A DNA stretch of 64,000 nt from Eucalyptus grandis (Eukaryota; Streptophyta; Magnoliopsida; Myrtales; Myrtaceae), in assembly GCF_016545825.1 (NCBI RefSeq), contig NC_052614.1, positions 24,260,559 through 24,324,558 on the forward strand. Reading direction: 5' to 3'. Numbering within the stretch: the first letter of the stretch is position 1; every line of letters begins with the position of its first letter. Shown in pieces: positions 24,301-35,591 of the stretch. A program made the translations under genes and the position numbers. The notes beneath the pieces were generated by a model, which was not told the origin of the DNA, ran no database searches, and saw only the letters and a list, made by a program, of their open reading frames with translations.

Positions 24301-24769
24301 CGGGTAGCTTTTAGAAATTTTTAGTGTAAATGACATGTGGTCAATTTTCTTCGAATCACAATGAACCCCTTCGATACATTGACGAATTTTGGTGGTTGTG
24401 ACAATCTTGAGGTTTCAAATACGGACACGGAGTACTAAAACGATAGAAAAATCAATCTAGTCCCGATCGACGAGAATTTTGTAATTTAGTGGGATCACGC
24501 ACATTTAACCACATATCTCAATCGAATCGACCTATCTCTAATTTCTAATCGATCTTACTGTGCCGAAATGATCTATGCAGATGAGCACGGTCGAGTAGAC
24601 AATTCCTAGTCGAATCCTCAAGTCTATTACTTTAGAATCTCTTAATGACTTTCCTAGATAGTCTAGTTATCTCATGAGTGGCCATCTCAGAGAAAAACAT
24701 TATAGGCGCGTCGATGAAATGCCCAACTTATCCAATCAAAATCAGAACCTGAAAAATCAGGATGTCACA
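21358..24769 (-). mobile_element. Solo LTR (3412 bp), minus orientation, TSD ACCAA
   Basis: Read on the minus strand it begins TGTGACATCCTGATTTTTC and ends with the complement of TGCCATGTCCCGATCTTCGA. Both ends match the solo LTR at 56858-59821 (TGTGACATCCCGATTTTTC; reversed right end TGTCACGCCCCGAACCCCGA). It is flanked by perfect 5-bp ACCAA at 21353-21357 and 24770-24774. There is no PBS, gag or pol, so it looks like the product of LTR-LTR recombination. A GC-rich patch at 23290-23660 and the minisatellite at 22100-22470 lie inside it. LTR size suggests a Ty3/gypsy family, but no protein domain confirms this. Confidence 0.85.
22100..22470. repeat. Imperfect minisatellite inside solo LTR
   Basis: About nine degenerate units of roughly 30-36 bases built on CCGACACACGCTGGGAA-GAATAA, decaying rightward into CCAACATACGCTGGGGACAT. 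It occupies the same part of the LTR as the 39-bp array of the related solo LTR at 58408. Confidence 0.8.
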
Positions 24770-25758
24770 ACCAATGTCAATGTTGATATCGGCGAGCATG
24801 AAGTCGTTAGTACCAATTGATGCCGATGTCGTTGAGCATGAAGTGGTCAATTCCAATACCGAAGTTAATGATGTCGATGTCAAGTTGAATTAGCCTGAGG
24901 GAGTGGCTAACATAGATCAATATTTTTCTAGTAGCCTAAGTACCTATAACCTTGGTGCCAGTTCTGGCAACAGAACCAAGTATTGATTGTGGACTACGAT
25001 CTTGAAGAATAATAATATTCCTGTATACCGCCTAACTATGGTAATCTTATCGATATATGTTAATTTATAATATCTCTTATTGATAGATTTAGGATTTTCC
25101 TCAGTGATTTCTACTCCCTAGGTCATCATATTTGACTCCTCGAACACTCGATCTAGTCTTTTAGCTTTAATAGTAAGGTAGAAATGGCAGTTGATGACGA
25201 ACCTAAAGCTGTGGGATTGGAGGTGGCCGCTAAAGACAAACTCGAGGCTGTTGAGGCACAAGAGCCTGCAGCTATTGATATAATCAGCGTTGCATTTGCT
25301 AAGGAACCTGTCCCATATAAGGATGCAATGGGAGGGAAACTAGCAAGAGTTGCCAATCAACTTCGCTGGAATTGTTCCCCTGACAAAATATCTTTTATCG
25401 AGAGTTGTTTTTTGGTTTTATTAAGGGGACCAGGGTTGTGCTTTAACTCCAGATAGATGATATGTCATGCAAGAAGAAACTAAACCTCTTTAATCCAAAC
25501 AACACTGTACAATCTCAGACTGAGTAGGAATTTAATTAATAACAAGACCCAAAAGTTATAAAGCCAGTATCAAACTATGTTGGAATCCAATTGATGACAC
25601 AACTTGAACATATTAAGATATGACGTTGGAATTTAAAAGATGATAAGGTATCAGGATAAAGACATATTCCGAAATCTAATCGACAACACAAATTTGAGAT
25701 TTATAGCTAAGGAAATTTAAAGTGCAATGTAGGAAAAGTACAGATAATTTAAACATGA
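24770..25758. other. Continuation of degenerate PMD element and spacer
   Basis: 24774-24900 repeats GAGCATGAAGTCGTTAGTACCAA variants, encoding an acidic, valine-rich tail. The left flank of the solo LTR (AAACATAAAGCAGTTGGTACCAA, 21335-21357) looks like one more unit, so the LTR split this array. A 90-codon frame at 25184-25456 (MAVDDEPKAVGLEVAAKDKL) is alanine/glutamate-rich and unrecognised. From 25457 on I see nothing. Confidence 0.35.
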
Positions 25759-28700
25759 TGTCTCAACCAATTTTTCGTCGGGTGGGTGAACCACCTAGGG
25801 TTTGGCTAATGGATTGTTAAGCTTAGACTTAACTTGGGCTCTCCCAAGCCCATACCAATTCGTGACTTAGGTTTGAATTGTTAACATGCAATTTTAACAA
25901 TTAGGAGTCGCCACTAATCTATTTTTGGTGGGTCGATTAGAAACCCAAGTAAAGTAATGGGAGATTTACTTTACTTCTACGAACCAGAGATTATGGGTAC
26001 GGGGACTTGGTTACACTAGATTTCTCTAATGTCCTTTCGGTACCATTCTTTTAATTTTCAAAAATGTTTGGCAATTGAATTGATTTTAAACTAACTTCCT
26101 AACATGTGAGGTGATCATACATGTGCGCATACCACCAATTTAACACTCAAGAAAGCAAATGAATAAATGATGCAGAACTTACCTCCTGCAATGTTAGTTT
26201 AGAATTCACATCAGCAGTCCTAAATATGATTTCTAATTAACACGCAATTTTTTGTTTTGTTTTCACTTAATTAATGAAAATCATGCAATATGCAATGCAT
26301 GCCACTAATTTAACATGAATGATATGACATGGCAACATGACTTAGCTATATGATCTAAGTAATATGACATAACTAAGCATATGATCTATCCTAAGCATGA
26401 GATGATTTATTCTAAATAATTTTTTTTGTATTTTCTATGAGATTCGAAATTAAAGAAATGCAACATTTAAATATGCAATCTAAATTAATCTAATGACCTA
26501 ATTCTAATGACGGGCAATTTCTAATTAAATGCACCTAACAAAAATCACTAAATGACATGCATTGTATGAAACTAATTTTATATGACGTGCACATGATTTT
26601 TATTTTCCTAATAAACATGCAATCTATTTAGGAGAAATTATCTAAACCTATAATATGCAATCTGAGCATGCAATGACGTGCAAAGAATGCTCTAATTCTA
26701 CATGACATATGCATATGACATTTTTTATTAAAAAAATGCAATCTATCTTAGAAATTGCAACTAATTTATCCTAAGACAAATTTTATGAAATTTCAAATGA
26801 TCTATAGCTAGATTAAGATTCTATCTAATTTAAACTAGGGATTAAGTCATATTAAATCCTAATTTAAACTAAGACATTATTTAAATCTAAAATGCCATTT
26901 ATCTAAAAAGATGATCTAAATTTAAAATGAAGCATGCAATTCTAATCTAATATGCACAATGATTTTTTATGTTTTTTTTAATTAATTCGAAATTAAAGTT
27001 TTCACATAATTAACATGCAATTCAAATAAAAAAACTAACAACTAAATGAATGCACTTTTTTATTTTTTATTTTATTTAAAAATTCATAATAAGATTGCAA
27101 TCCTAAATATGCAAGATGACAACAAACCTAATCCTAATTAAGATTTTTTTTTTTGATTTTTTATTTTACGAAAATAAGATTCGACTTAACTAACTTGACG
27201 ATGGCAAATTAAACAAGATAAGATTGATATCCAAAAATTAGTGAATCATATCTCGCGCATGAGATCGGGTTGGTAATTTTAAATTAAATCGCGAATCGAA
27301 TCTCGGCCAGACGGATTGGATTGTCGATTTTGTAAGGGATTGCGAGTCGGATTTCGGGCGCGAAAATCGAACTATCAATCCCTAACTTGAGGACTATTTC
27401 ATATTGGGATCTCAATCACATATTTAAAGGGAACAATTTCACTAAAGAGATAAAATAGCAAAAATAATAAAACAAAAATAAGATAAAGAAAATACCTAAA
27501 TTTTCTTTTGCTTTTCTCTTTTTCCTTCTCTTTTTTTTTCTAAAAAAGAAAAAGAAAAATAAAGCTGGTGGCCGGTCCGGCGAGGCAGGGGCGGCACGGG
27601 CGAAGGAGACAGTCGGCGTCGGGGTACGTTGGAGCAGCAACGTGGGCAGCCGGCGTCGGAGTATTGGCGCGGACTGGGCGGCAGCAGCAACAGAGGGCAA
27701 ATCGGCTCGGCGGTACGACTGATTTGGGGCTCCAGTGGCGTCGCGATTTTGGGGCACGGGCAGTACTCAGAGGAGGGCACACGAGTCGGCACGGCTGGGT
27801 TGCGGTGCGGCAAGGCGGTAGCTCCGTCGGACCGGTGAGAGGCAAATCGGCGCTGGGCGGTCGCGGACAACCGGCGGAGCGGCGATGGCTTGCGGTTCAA
27901 CTGCCGGCGGTGGTGGAGACGCAGTAGGCGCGACAACGAGCAGAACAGGAGCCGCAGCAACGTCGGAAGGGGAATGGGCAGTGGTCGCAGGGCTTCGGCT
28001 CCGAGTAACAGCAGGCGACGTTGAGCGGATCGATTACCGGAGAAAAGCGGAGGAGGGCGTCGGGCTTCGTGGAAGGCGAGGAGCGGTGGTGGTCGCACAC
28101 ACGTCCTGCAGCGTGGCGAGGCGAAGGAGCTCTGAGCAGTGCGGATGGAGCTGCAACGAGCGTCACGGATGGAGCAGCAACGTGGGTAGCAAGTTGGGGG
28201 AGACGATGAACAGTAGGGGTCAAATCACCCCCTTTTCACTTTACCTTTCTCTCTCTCTCTCTCACGTCACTCTCCCTCTTCCTTCGCTTTTCTGCAGAAG
28301 CTTTTGGCTTTCTTTTTCTCTTCTTTCCTTTTAACCTCCACGGATGGCTTCTCTCCCCTTTCACTTTTTTCTGAATTTTTAAAAAAAAGAAGCCCCCTTT
28401 CCGGACGAAGAGAAAACCACCCCCATTTATAGAATGAAAACTTAGTCTGCTCAACCTACGAAGATTTGCATAACAACTTAATCGCTGAAGATTATCTTTC
28501 GAGATTATCGTGTATCTTGACTCACTCTACTATTGAAATCATCTATTAAAATCTTCTAAAGTTCGACTTACTCAATTATGAATATTTTATATCGACTCAA
28601 GATTGAAGATAAACGTAATTTTTTTGTGAAGATTTTCCCAAATAATTCACTTTAGATAAAACTCCATTTCCAATTCTAAAATCTTTCGAGATATCCATCC

Positions 28701-29064
28701 GCAACAAAATATTTTAGAATATTCCTTATCCTCCTTAATATTCCCAACTTTAAGATTACAGTGCGAATTTTTAATTTCCAAAAATTATCATAATATCGCA
28801 TCAAATCTTAAATTTTCAAAAGATAATTAATTAAACATAACGACGGGCTTGGGTTAATTTTCTTCATGGGCTTAGTCCAGCCTATTAATTTAAAACCCAA
28901 AATCACTAATTCAACCCATCCACCACCGGTCCAGTAAATGCAAATAAAAAATAAATGCACCTACAACTAAATGCTATGCAATTAATATATATATTGATAA
29001 AATTAAACCCTAATTTCCTATGTAATAAATAACTAAACGGGTAGCCAAAATTTAGGTATCAACA
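25759..29064 (-). mobile_element. Solo LTR (3306 bp) of a second family, TSD CATGA
   Basis: On the minus strand it starts TGTTGATACCTAAATTTTGG and ends ...TTGGTTGAGACA. The flanks carry perfect 5-bp CATGA at 25754-25758 and 29065-29069. It is non-coding apart from a GC-rich block at 27560-28220, where several long overlapping frames on both strands are composition artefacts. There is no PBS, PPT or pol. The TG...CA ends and 5-bp TSD identify an LTR; its size again fits Ty3/gypsy. The interior is very rich in ATGCAAT and TAATTTAAA motifs. Confidence 0.82.
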
Positions 29065-29069
29065 CATGA

Positions 29070-29640
29070 CATTTTGTTTGATTTGTATAGGGCTCTCTTG
29101 TTGGATAGTTGGTGGTATTTATAGTGAAGGTGCACTAACCGCTCTTTGACTATGCTCAATGTTTGCGTTTCTCTGAATAACTTCCATTGGTTTGGCCCAC
29201 AGTCCTTTATTCTCACAAGCATCACTTGCCCACGTTCTTGAGTAACTGTCCTAACTATGTGATGATGGTTTTTGCAGTTATTGATGATCGTTTCATGACT
29301 GGGTGTTTGAATGGTAACTGCTCCCTCCACAATGTGCATTCTCAATGTCAATCGTTTTGAGGGTTTCAAGTTTTAAATAGTATTTGAAATACTCTTGATG
29401 AAAACTTGCTACCGTGCCCATATAGGTGGCCACCAACCGTATGTTATCATATTTCAACAATTGTTGTTGTGGTATTAAAGAACATTGTTATCGATCACTG
29501 TGTTAACTTCTGTACTTGTTGACAACTTAATATGTACAAGATGATGCCGATGTGTTATGCATGTCACTATTTCTCATCCTTGCTCATATGTCACCTAATT
29601 CTTACTCTTGTGCCAAGCACGTGCGTGTAAATGATTGAAT
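29070..29640. other. Spacer between solo LTR and F-box unit 3
   Basis: No recognised gene. A minus-strand frame at 29052-29369 crosses the solo-LTR boundary and shows no domain. From about 29650 the sequence matches the start of F-box upstream unit 2 (near 12760). Confidence 0.45.
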
Positions 29641-29807
29641 CAATTTTTGGTGTTAACAATTAGATTTTCATCTGTCTTATTTGGTTTATCGCTAGCAAGA
29701 AATTGCTAGTTAGGTTTTAGAAGTTTGTCCTCTAGGGTTTGGTTGAAGTATTTCGTGATCTATTATGAGCAAATCAAATTCATGGAGAAACTAGACTATT
29801 TTTCAAT

Positions 29808-30876
29808 GGGAAAAGTACATTACAAGTGCCAAAATTTGATACGGATAGATACTTAAGTGCCGAAACTTCCAAAAAATATATTTAAGTATCACTTCTTTTG
29901 AAAATTGGGATACTCGAGTGCCAACGCTCGCAAGGGTAACTGAAAATATGAGGTGGCTTATTTCAATAATATAAATGGTCTATGTAGCTCGTCGGAATGC
30001 TTACTCAGCAATGAACATGCAAAACGATGTCATTTTTCCATAAATTTATTAATTTAGTATTAATTAAAAATAAATTAAAAAACTAAATTATTATAAAAAA
30101 GGGTGAGGGAACAACGTTTGATGAGGATTGTTGCGAGGTCCTCCACAGCACTCAATGCCGTCGTTGCCTCACCATCATCAGAAGGGGCTGGCGATGGTGG
30201 GGCGAGGGTTGGCCAAGGTCACAAGGCCTTGGGTAGTGGTTTGTGACCTTGGCCAACCATCGATGAGGGCTTGTAGGCCCTCACCCATATCTAGGGTGAG
30301 GGTTGTGGCCCTATTTAAGATCTGACGAAGTTTGTTGGCCCTCGGCTAGAGGGGCCAAAGGTCGTTGGTTGTTGGTTGGCCTAGTTCAGTGATTGGCCAG
30401 GGTTGCTAGCCATTGCCTAGGCTCGGCGACACCGGCTAATCCTTGCGCAACCATCGTTGACCCTTTCCGGCAATGGTGAGGCGGCAACGGTAGCAAGGGC
30501 CGTGGAAGCCCTCGTCAAAGCCATGGCATCCTCCTCTCTTTCTCTCTCTTAATTTTTTTATTTAATTAAATATTTATCTTAAAATTTAATTTTGGGGGCT
30601 TACAATGTCATGTGGACATTTTTTTTTAAATTTCCATGTAAATATTTTTTTTATAGAATTGCCACATGGATATTTTTTTTTTTTAAATTGCCACATCAGT
30701 AAACAAAAAAAAGTTGTTGGAAAATGCCAAGTTAGCATTTTGGCCGTAATTTCTCACTATTGGCACTTAAGTGTTCCATTCTTCTATGATTTGGATACTT
30801 AAGTGTACATTTTGGAACTTTTGGTACTTAAGAGTCATTTTGTGTCAAGTTTTCGCACTTGCAATGTCCACACCCC
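29808..30876. mobile_element. MULE-like element with 10-bp target duplication
   Basis: 1069 bp with ends GGGAAAAGTACATTACAAG and, reversed, GGGGTGTGGACATTGCAAG, followed on both sides by further matches (AGTGC.AAAA, CTTAAGTGCC). It is flanked by identical ATTTTTCAAT at 29798-29807 and 30877-30886. The long imperfect TIRs and a TSD of about 9-10 bp fit Mutator-like elements. The GC-rich interior (30120-30500) could be captured gene sequence. There is no transposase. It interrupts F-box upstream unit 3. Confidence 0.82.
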
Positions 30877-31480
30877 ATTTTTCAATCTTCTCGTTCAATC
30901 TTTTGTTAATGTTACCATTGCCAATATTTATTTCCACCAACTTTGAAATAAATGAATAAAATAATTTCTAGATTTAGCAAATGATTTCAACTCCAAACTA
31001 TTTCTAGTTTTTGTCGTGATTTCTATTTCTTCCCTTGATTATTTTTATAATTATATCCTTCATTTCATTAAAGTAATCCCAGTTTGTGAAATCTCTTTCT
31101 TGCTTACAACAATTTGTTATGGCAATTTCAAGACAAACTTCTCCAGCCACCGGAATAATAGCTTAATCCAGTTGCATGAGAAAAAAAATTGTGGTCTGAC
31201 ACTGTTATTGTGCTGAGAGTCAAGCAACCATCACACACTCATCCTCCGACATCAAATTACCAATATTTACTTAATTATTAACAACTTAGTTAGTTACCAA
31301 TAAATTATTAAAACTATTTCCCCAACATATCAATGTGTTGAACTTAACAACTCTCATACAAAATTGCTAACTTTATTATGTTACTACCTAATTTGAGATT
31401 ACCCATTTATATTTTAGCCAGTTATCATGTTACCAACGTGGCTTCGGAATTACCAAATTGTCTAATAACATACCAATTCT

Positions 31481-32186
31481 TAGGGGTATCCAAATAGGAT
31501 CGGAAGTAGAACCGATCCAAATTTTCATGCATTTTCAGTTCGATTCAAATAATGAAAAATAACCTCTCTTTTTAAAAAAAAAAAATTTAAGTTCTATTAG
31601 AATATATAAATATTAAACCATGCTTTCATCTAATAGTTTCAACTTTTAGAAAAGTTGGTTATGGTCCCGCCAAATTTCAAATGATATCAGAGTTGAAGAT
31701 TCTGAGTTCAAATTTTATTAGGTCTCATTTGCCTTTCCAATTAAATATTTTCATGCCTAGTTTAAGCAAAAAAGACTAGATTAAGCGTGAGGGGGAATGT
31801 TAGAATTTATAAATATTAAATCATGCATTTATCTAACAGCTTATGCTTCTAGAATAGTTGGTTGTGGTCCCACCAAATCTCACAAGTTTAGATAGTTTTG
31901 GTTCAGTTCATTTAACTAAGCTAAAAATCGCTAATCTTCTTAATATTACAATTTATGCAATCTTTCTCTTTTTCCACTAAACCTCTTTTAACATTTCAGA
32001 AAAGAAAGTGGAAAAGTTGAACTGAACCAAACTGAACCAAGTTTTCATTTTGGGTTATAGTTGGTTCGAGATGCAGTTTGGTCCAAAGCTAATGCATACC
32101 CTAATGGTTTGGTTTGGTTTGGGTTTTCAAAAAACCCAAATTGAACCGAAGAAAACCCGAACTAAACCGAACCGTTGACATCTCTA
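31481..32186. mobile_element. hAT-type non-autonomous element, TSD CCAATTCT
   Basis: 706 bp with ends TAGGGGTATCCAAA and, reversed, TAGAGATGTCAACG, the usual TAGGGGTGTCAA-type hAT terminus. Identical 8-bp CCAATTCT lies at 31473-31480 and 32187-32194. The empty site is preserved in F-box upstream unit 4, where CATACCAATTCTATT near 37490 is uninterrupted. The subterminal regions repeat GGTTCGGTTT/AACCGAAC-like motifs. Confidence 0.85.
31595..31886 (+). mobile_element. TRIM-like mini-retrotransposon nested in the hAT element
   Basis: Two direct repeats of about 90 bp (from 31595 and from 31798) share TTAGAAT.TATAAATATTAAA and AGTTGGTT.TGGTCCC.CCAAAT. After the first copy comes ATGATATCAGAG (31681-31692), close to the tRNA-Met primer-binding motif. 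Before the second comes GTGAGGGGGAA, a polypurine tract. This LTR-PBS-PPT-LTR layout without coding DNA is that of a TRIM. A decayed relative lies near 21050-21290. Confidence 0.65.
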
Positions 32187-32660
32187 CCAATTCTATTAAA
32201 ATTTCCAACTATTTTAAGATATTACTCTTTATTTGAACTGTTTACCATTTTTCTTGATGAAGTTACTAAATAGTTTCTATTACCTACTCTTCTCCGAACC
32301 ACTTATTAATATTTATTTGATTAAAGTCATTCATATTCTTGATCTGTGATGAATTAAAAAGTAATGATCTCTTTTTGAGGAAACATTTTATGTATAGTTG
32401 ACATGGCCAATGTGGAGTGACCACCCACATTGTCCACACGGTGTGCCTCACAACCAACTATACATTGAAATTTGAAAATTTTGACATGTCATTGTCTTAG
32501 TTCGTACATGGCATTGCAACGTGATACCTCCGACACACAAACTACCTACTCATCTTTTAAAGACGACTTAATTACAAGTTGCTCTTATTGTCCGGGCGTA
32601 TTTGGAATAGAATCAGGAACAAAATCATGTATCGGGTCAATGGAGAATTGGATTCCTTCC

Positions 32661-35320
32661 TTTTTTGTTTTTTTGGTCGAAAACAGAGGCCCGTTGTATT
32701 TATATTAACCAAAGGTGCCACTATAAGGTAGAATGTCAGTACAAAGCAAATCCAACAGAGGTGGGGGAGGAGAATGGGTCCAATTCAAGGGCAGACTTTG
32801 GTGCCCATGGGCCTTGGCAGCCCAGTCGGTAGCTTGGTTTGCCTCCCTCCTGCAGTAAGCGATATTTAACCTAGAGAAACAGGGGAGGAGCGCCGCAGCT
32901 TCAGAGATGAGTGAACGAGCTTCCCATGGCGCCGAACATGGATTTTGCACGGCGTTGACAAGCACCCATTAGTCGGATTCCACAGTGAGTTGCTTCCTTT
33001 CCATTTTTTTGTGCAGCAGGTTTTGTAAGGTAATTGTAAGGGCTTGAGCTTCTGTCTGCAGCGCCGTAGTTGCTGGAATTGTGTTTGTAATTCCGTCAAT
33101 AAGTCGGCCAAAGTGATCATGCCAAATAGACGCCACAAATCCCTCATTTGACGCAAAAGGAAAGGCTCCACCAATATTTATTTTGATCGCTTCAAGATCC
33201 GGAGGCTTCCACACTCGATCTGAGTTCGGGAGGCTGGGTCGAGAGCTTGTCCACACACCATGGTATCGACGAGCAGATTGGGCAGATGCAAAGGCTGCTG
33301 TGAGAACCTGTGCTGGGTCGGGAGCAGCCCTATGAAATACAAAATGGTTTATGGATTTCCAGAGCTGCCAGAGGATATGCATCGGGGTTTCTAGATCAGG
33401 TGTGGAATTCTTTTTGCATAAAAACTCTGCTAACCAAGCATCCATACGATTTGTATTAAATCTGTTGGGTTGATTCATACCGCTGAATGAGACCAAATCT
33501 TGTGCATCCATGGACAATGAAGAAAGATATGTTTCGTTGTTTTTGGGCTGTGATTTTGACAAATCTGGCACATAGGATCTGTGATGATTTTTCTGTGATA
33601 TAGATTGTCTCTTGTTGATAGAACATTTTGGCATAAGGACCACATAAAGACACGTATCTTCGGGGGGTTTCATATTCCAAATCTTGGCCCAAAGTTGTCG
33701 GGGTGGTTGGTAAGAGGAGGATGCGAAATTTTGTGCCTTGATTTCTTTAGTAGATCGTAGAGAGTTGTATCCATTCTTAATAGTATAAACACCATTCTGA
33801 GTTCCCTTCCCAATAAGTCGATCCTCTGTACAATGAGTCTGGATCTGGATTGTAAGAATTTCCTCAACTATTTGATCATCAAAGCTTTTTGTAGAAGGGG
33901 TTCATACCAGTGGTTGCTATCCGAAATAATGAAATCAGCAACCCTTGGTGGTTCTCCTCTTGGTGCAGGTCTACCAATGGGATCGCTATTCAGCCACTTA
34001 TCATCACGGATTGAGATCCGTTTCCCATCTCCTACTAACCATTGTAGGTTATTCAGAAATGAATCTCTGCCAGTCAGTATACTCAGCCATCCCCAAGAAG
34101 GTCTTGGCCCTCTGTTAGCATGCCAGAACTCTGAAGAGTGATGGTAAAGATCCTTAAGAGTTGACTCCTTAAAGAGGATAGGTTTTGTAGGAGATGCCAC
34201 ACCTGTTTTCTTAGTAATGCTTTATTAAAGGCGATCAGGTCATGAAAGCCAAGTCCTCCAAAATCTTTTCTATCCTTAAGTACATCCCAACATTTCCAAT
34301 AGATGCTAGATTTATGTTGATTGTTTTGCCACCAAAATCTGGCAACTTTCTTCTCAACAGTTGTACATAAAGACATAGGAATCTTGAAAATAGACATGGC
34401 ATATTGAGGGATTGCTTGTATTACCGTTTTGATTAGTGTCTCCTTGCCACCTTTAGAGAGGAAATGTTCTTTCTAGCCTTCAAGTTTTGAATTGACTCGA
34501 CTCAAAATCTAGGCGAACATCTCCTTTTTTGATTTTCCCCAATCTGATGGAATCCTAAGGTATTTTCTAGTCTTCGTTAGCACGGGTATCCTAAGTTCTT
34601 GGGCTAGGTTTTCCGAAGACGAGCAGGGTAGGTCTTACTAAAGTAGATACCGGATTTATTCCTATTAACTGCCTGACTTGTTGTTAGGCAATATTGGTTC
34701 AGGATGTTGGCTAAGTTCTGACATTCCTGAATTTTCCCGTCAAGGAAAAAAAAAAGCATCATCAGTAAAAAATAGATGGGAGAGAGTAGGACACATCTGT
34801 TTAATTTAATGCCATTGAGATTATTCATGTCCATTGCTTGATGGATAAGTATTGACAGCACGTCTACCACCAGGATGAAAAGATAAGGTGAAATAGGGTC
34901 TCCCTGTCTTAGACCCCTTGATGGGTTGAAAAAAGTTAGATTTTCACCATTAAATTTAACACTAAGAGAAGCAGTGTGATGCATTGCATTATCCACTTAA
35001 CCCATTGAGAGTGAAAGCCCAGATGTAGAAGATAGTCCTGAAGGAAGTCCCATTCAACTCGGTCGTATGCCTTCTGCATGTCCAACTTCAGAATAGCCTG
35101 AAAGGATTTCTTTCAACTTCAGAATGGCCTGAAAGGATTTCTTTCGCTTTCTAATTCGAAGCTGATGCAAGACCTCTTGAATGACTAAGATGTTGTCCTG
35201 AATTTGTTACCCAATTAGTCTTTGTAACTTCATATACAAAGTCATCTCAAAGATTCTGGCAAACCGCCTGAAACCTTTCCTACTTGAATTAATCTCTATT
35301 GAGCAATCTGCCTTTGTTAG
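32661..35320 (-). mobile_element. L1-type LINE, 5'-truncated, with inverted 5' segment
   Basis: Minus-strand pieces in element order: a reverse-transcriptase core near 34900-35210 ([20 protein letters not shown]), then [15 protein letters not shown] (about 34870-34915), a frame-broken FADD box, the RT thumb and connection (34083-34397, FGGLGFHDLIAFNKALL), zf-RVT, and a C-terminal RNase H domain at 32700-33260 (IKINIGGAF; AYCRREANQATDWAAKAHG). The 3' end at about 32661 is A-rich on the minus strand. From 35211 to about 35320 the orientation flips: the plus strand encodes [20 protein letters not shown] and EQSAFV, the RT segment that should precede the minus-strand part. Stops and shifts make it inactive. 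Confidence 0.88.
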
Positions 35321-35529
35321 TGGGTTTAAATTGATCCTTTCCGGAGAATTAGATGGTCTTCCTAAACAAGCCTTTTATTTGGTAGGTAACATCAATGAAG
35401 CTACTGTGAAGGCTATGAACTTAGAAATGGAGAGTAAATTGAAGAAATGACCTTAAATCTTTGTGTACTAACCCCTAATCGAATTGTTTGAGATTTAGAA
35501 GTGAAAGAAATCATTTTATCTACTAATTC
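35321..35529 (+). pseudogene. Nuclear plastid-DNA fragment: end of atpB and start of atpE
   Basis: The plus strand encodes the C-terminus of plastid ATP synthase beta ([19 protein letters not shown], then [12 protein letters not shown] and stop at 35448-35450). It overlaps by ATGA the start of the epsilon subunit ([14 protein letters not shown]). This 4-base atpB-atpE overlap is the arrangement of most angiosperm plastid genomes. The epsilon frame has TGA at 35489-35491 where Trp (TGG) is expected, a transition usual for decaying nuclear copies. The piece is about 209 bp, fused on the left to the LINE and on the right to F-box promoter DNA. Confidence 0.9.
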
Positions 35530-35584
35530 ATCCATGTTTTTACTTATTCAGTAATTTTTCTTGATTTTTTGGCCTTCTTTTGCT

Positions 35585-35591
35585 TATTTAA
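35585..35591 (+). promoter_or_regulatory. TATA-like box of F-box pseudogene copy 3
   Basis: TATTTAA 123 bases before the former ATG. The leader block after it is altered (ACCAAAGCCCCGCAAATTAT). It sits only 55 bases right of the plastid insert, so upstream elements have been displaced by more than 2.8 kb. Confidence 0.4.

Noticed and set aside
27416..28334. Several frames of 100-200 codons on both strands
   Set aside because: They lie in the GC-rich tract of a solo LTR, are low-complexity (Arg/Pro/Ala/Gly) in every frame and show no motif.
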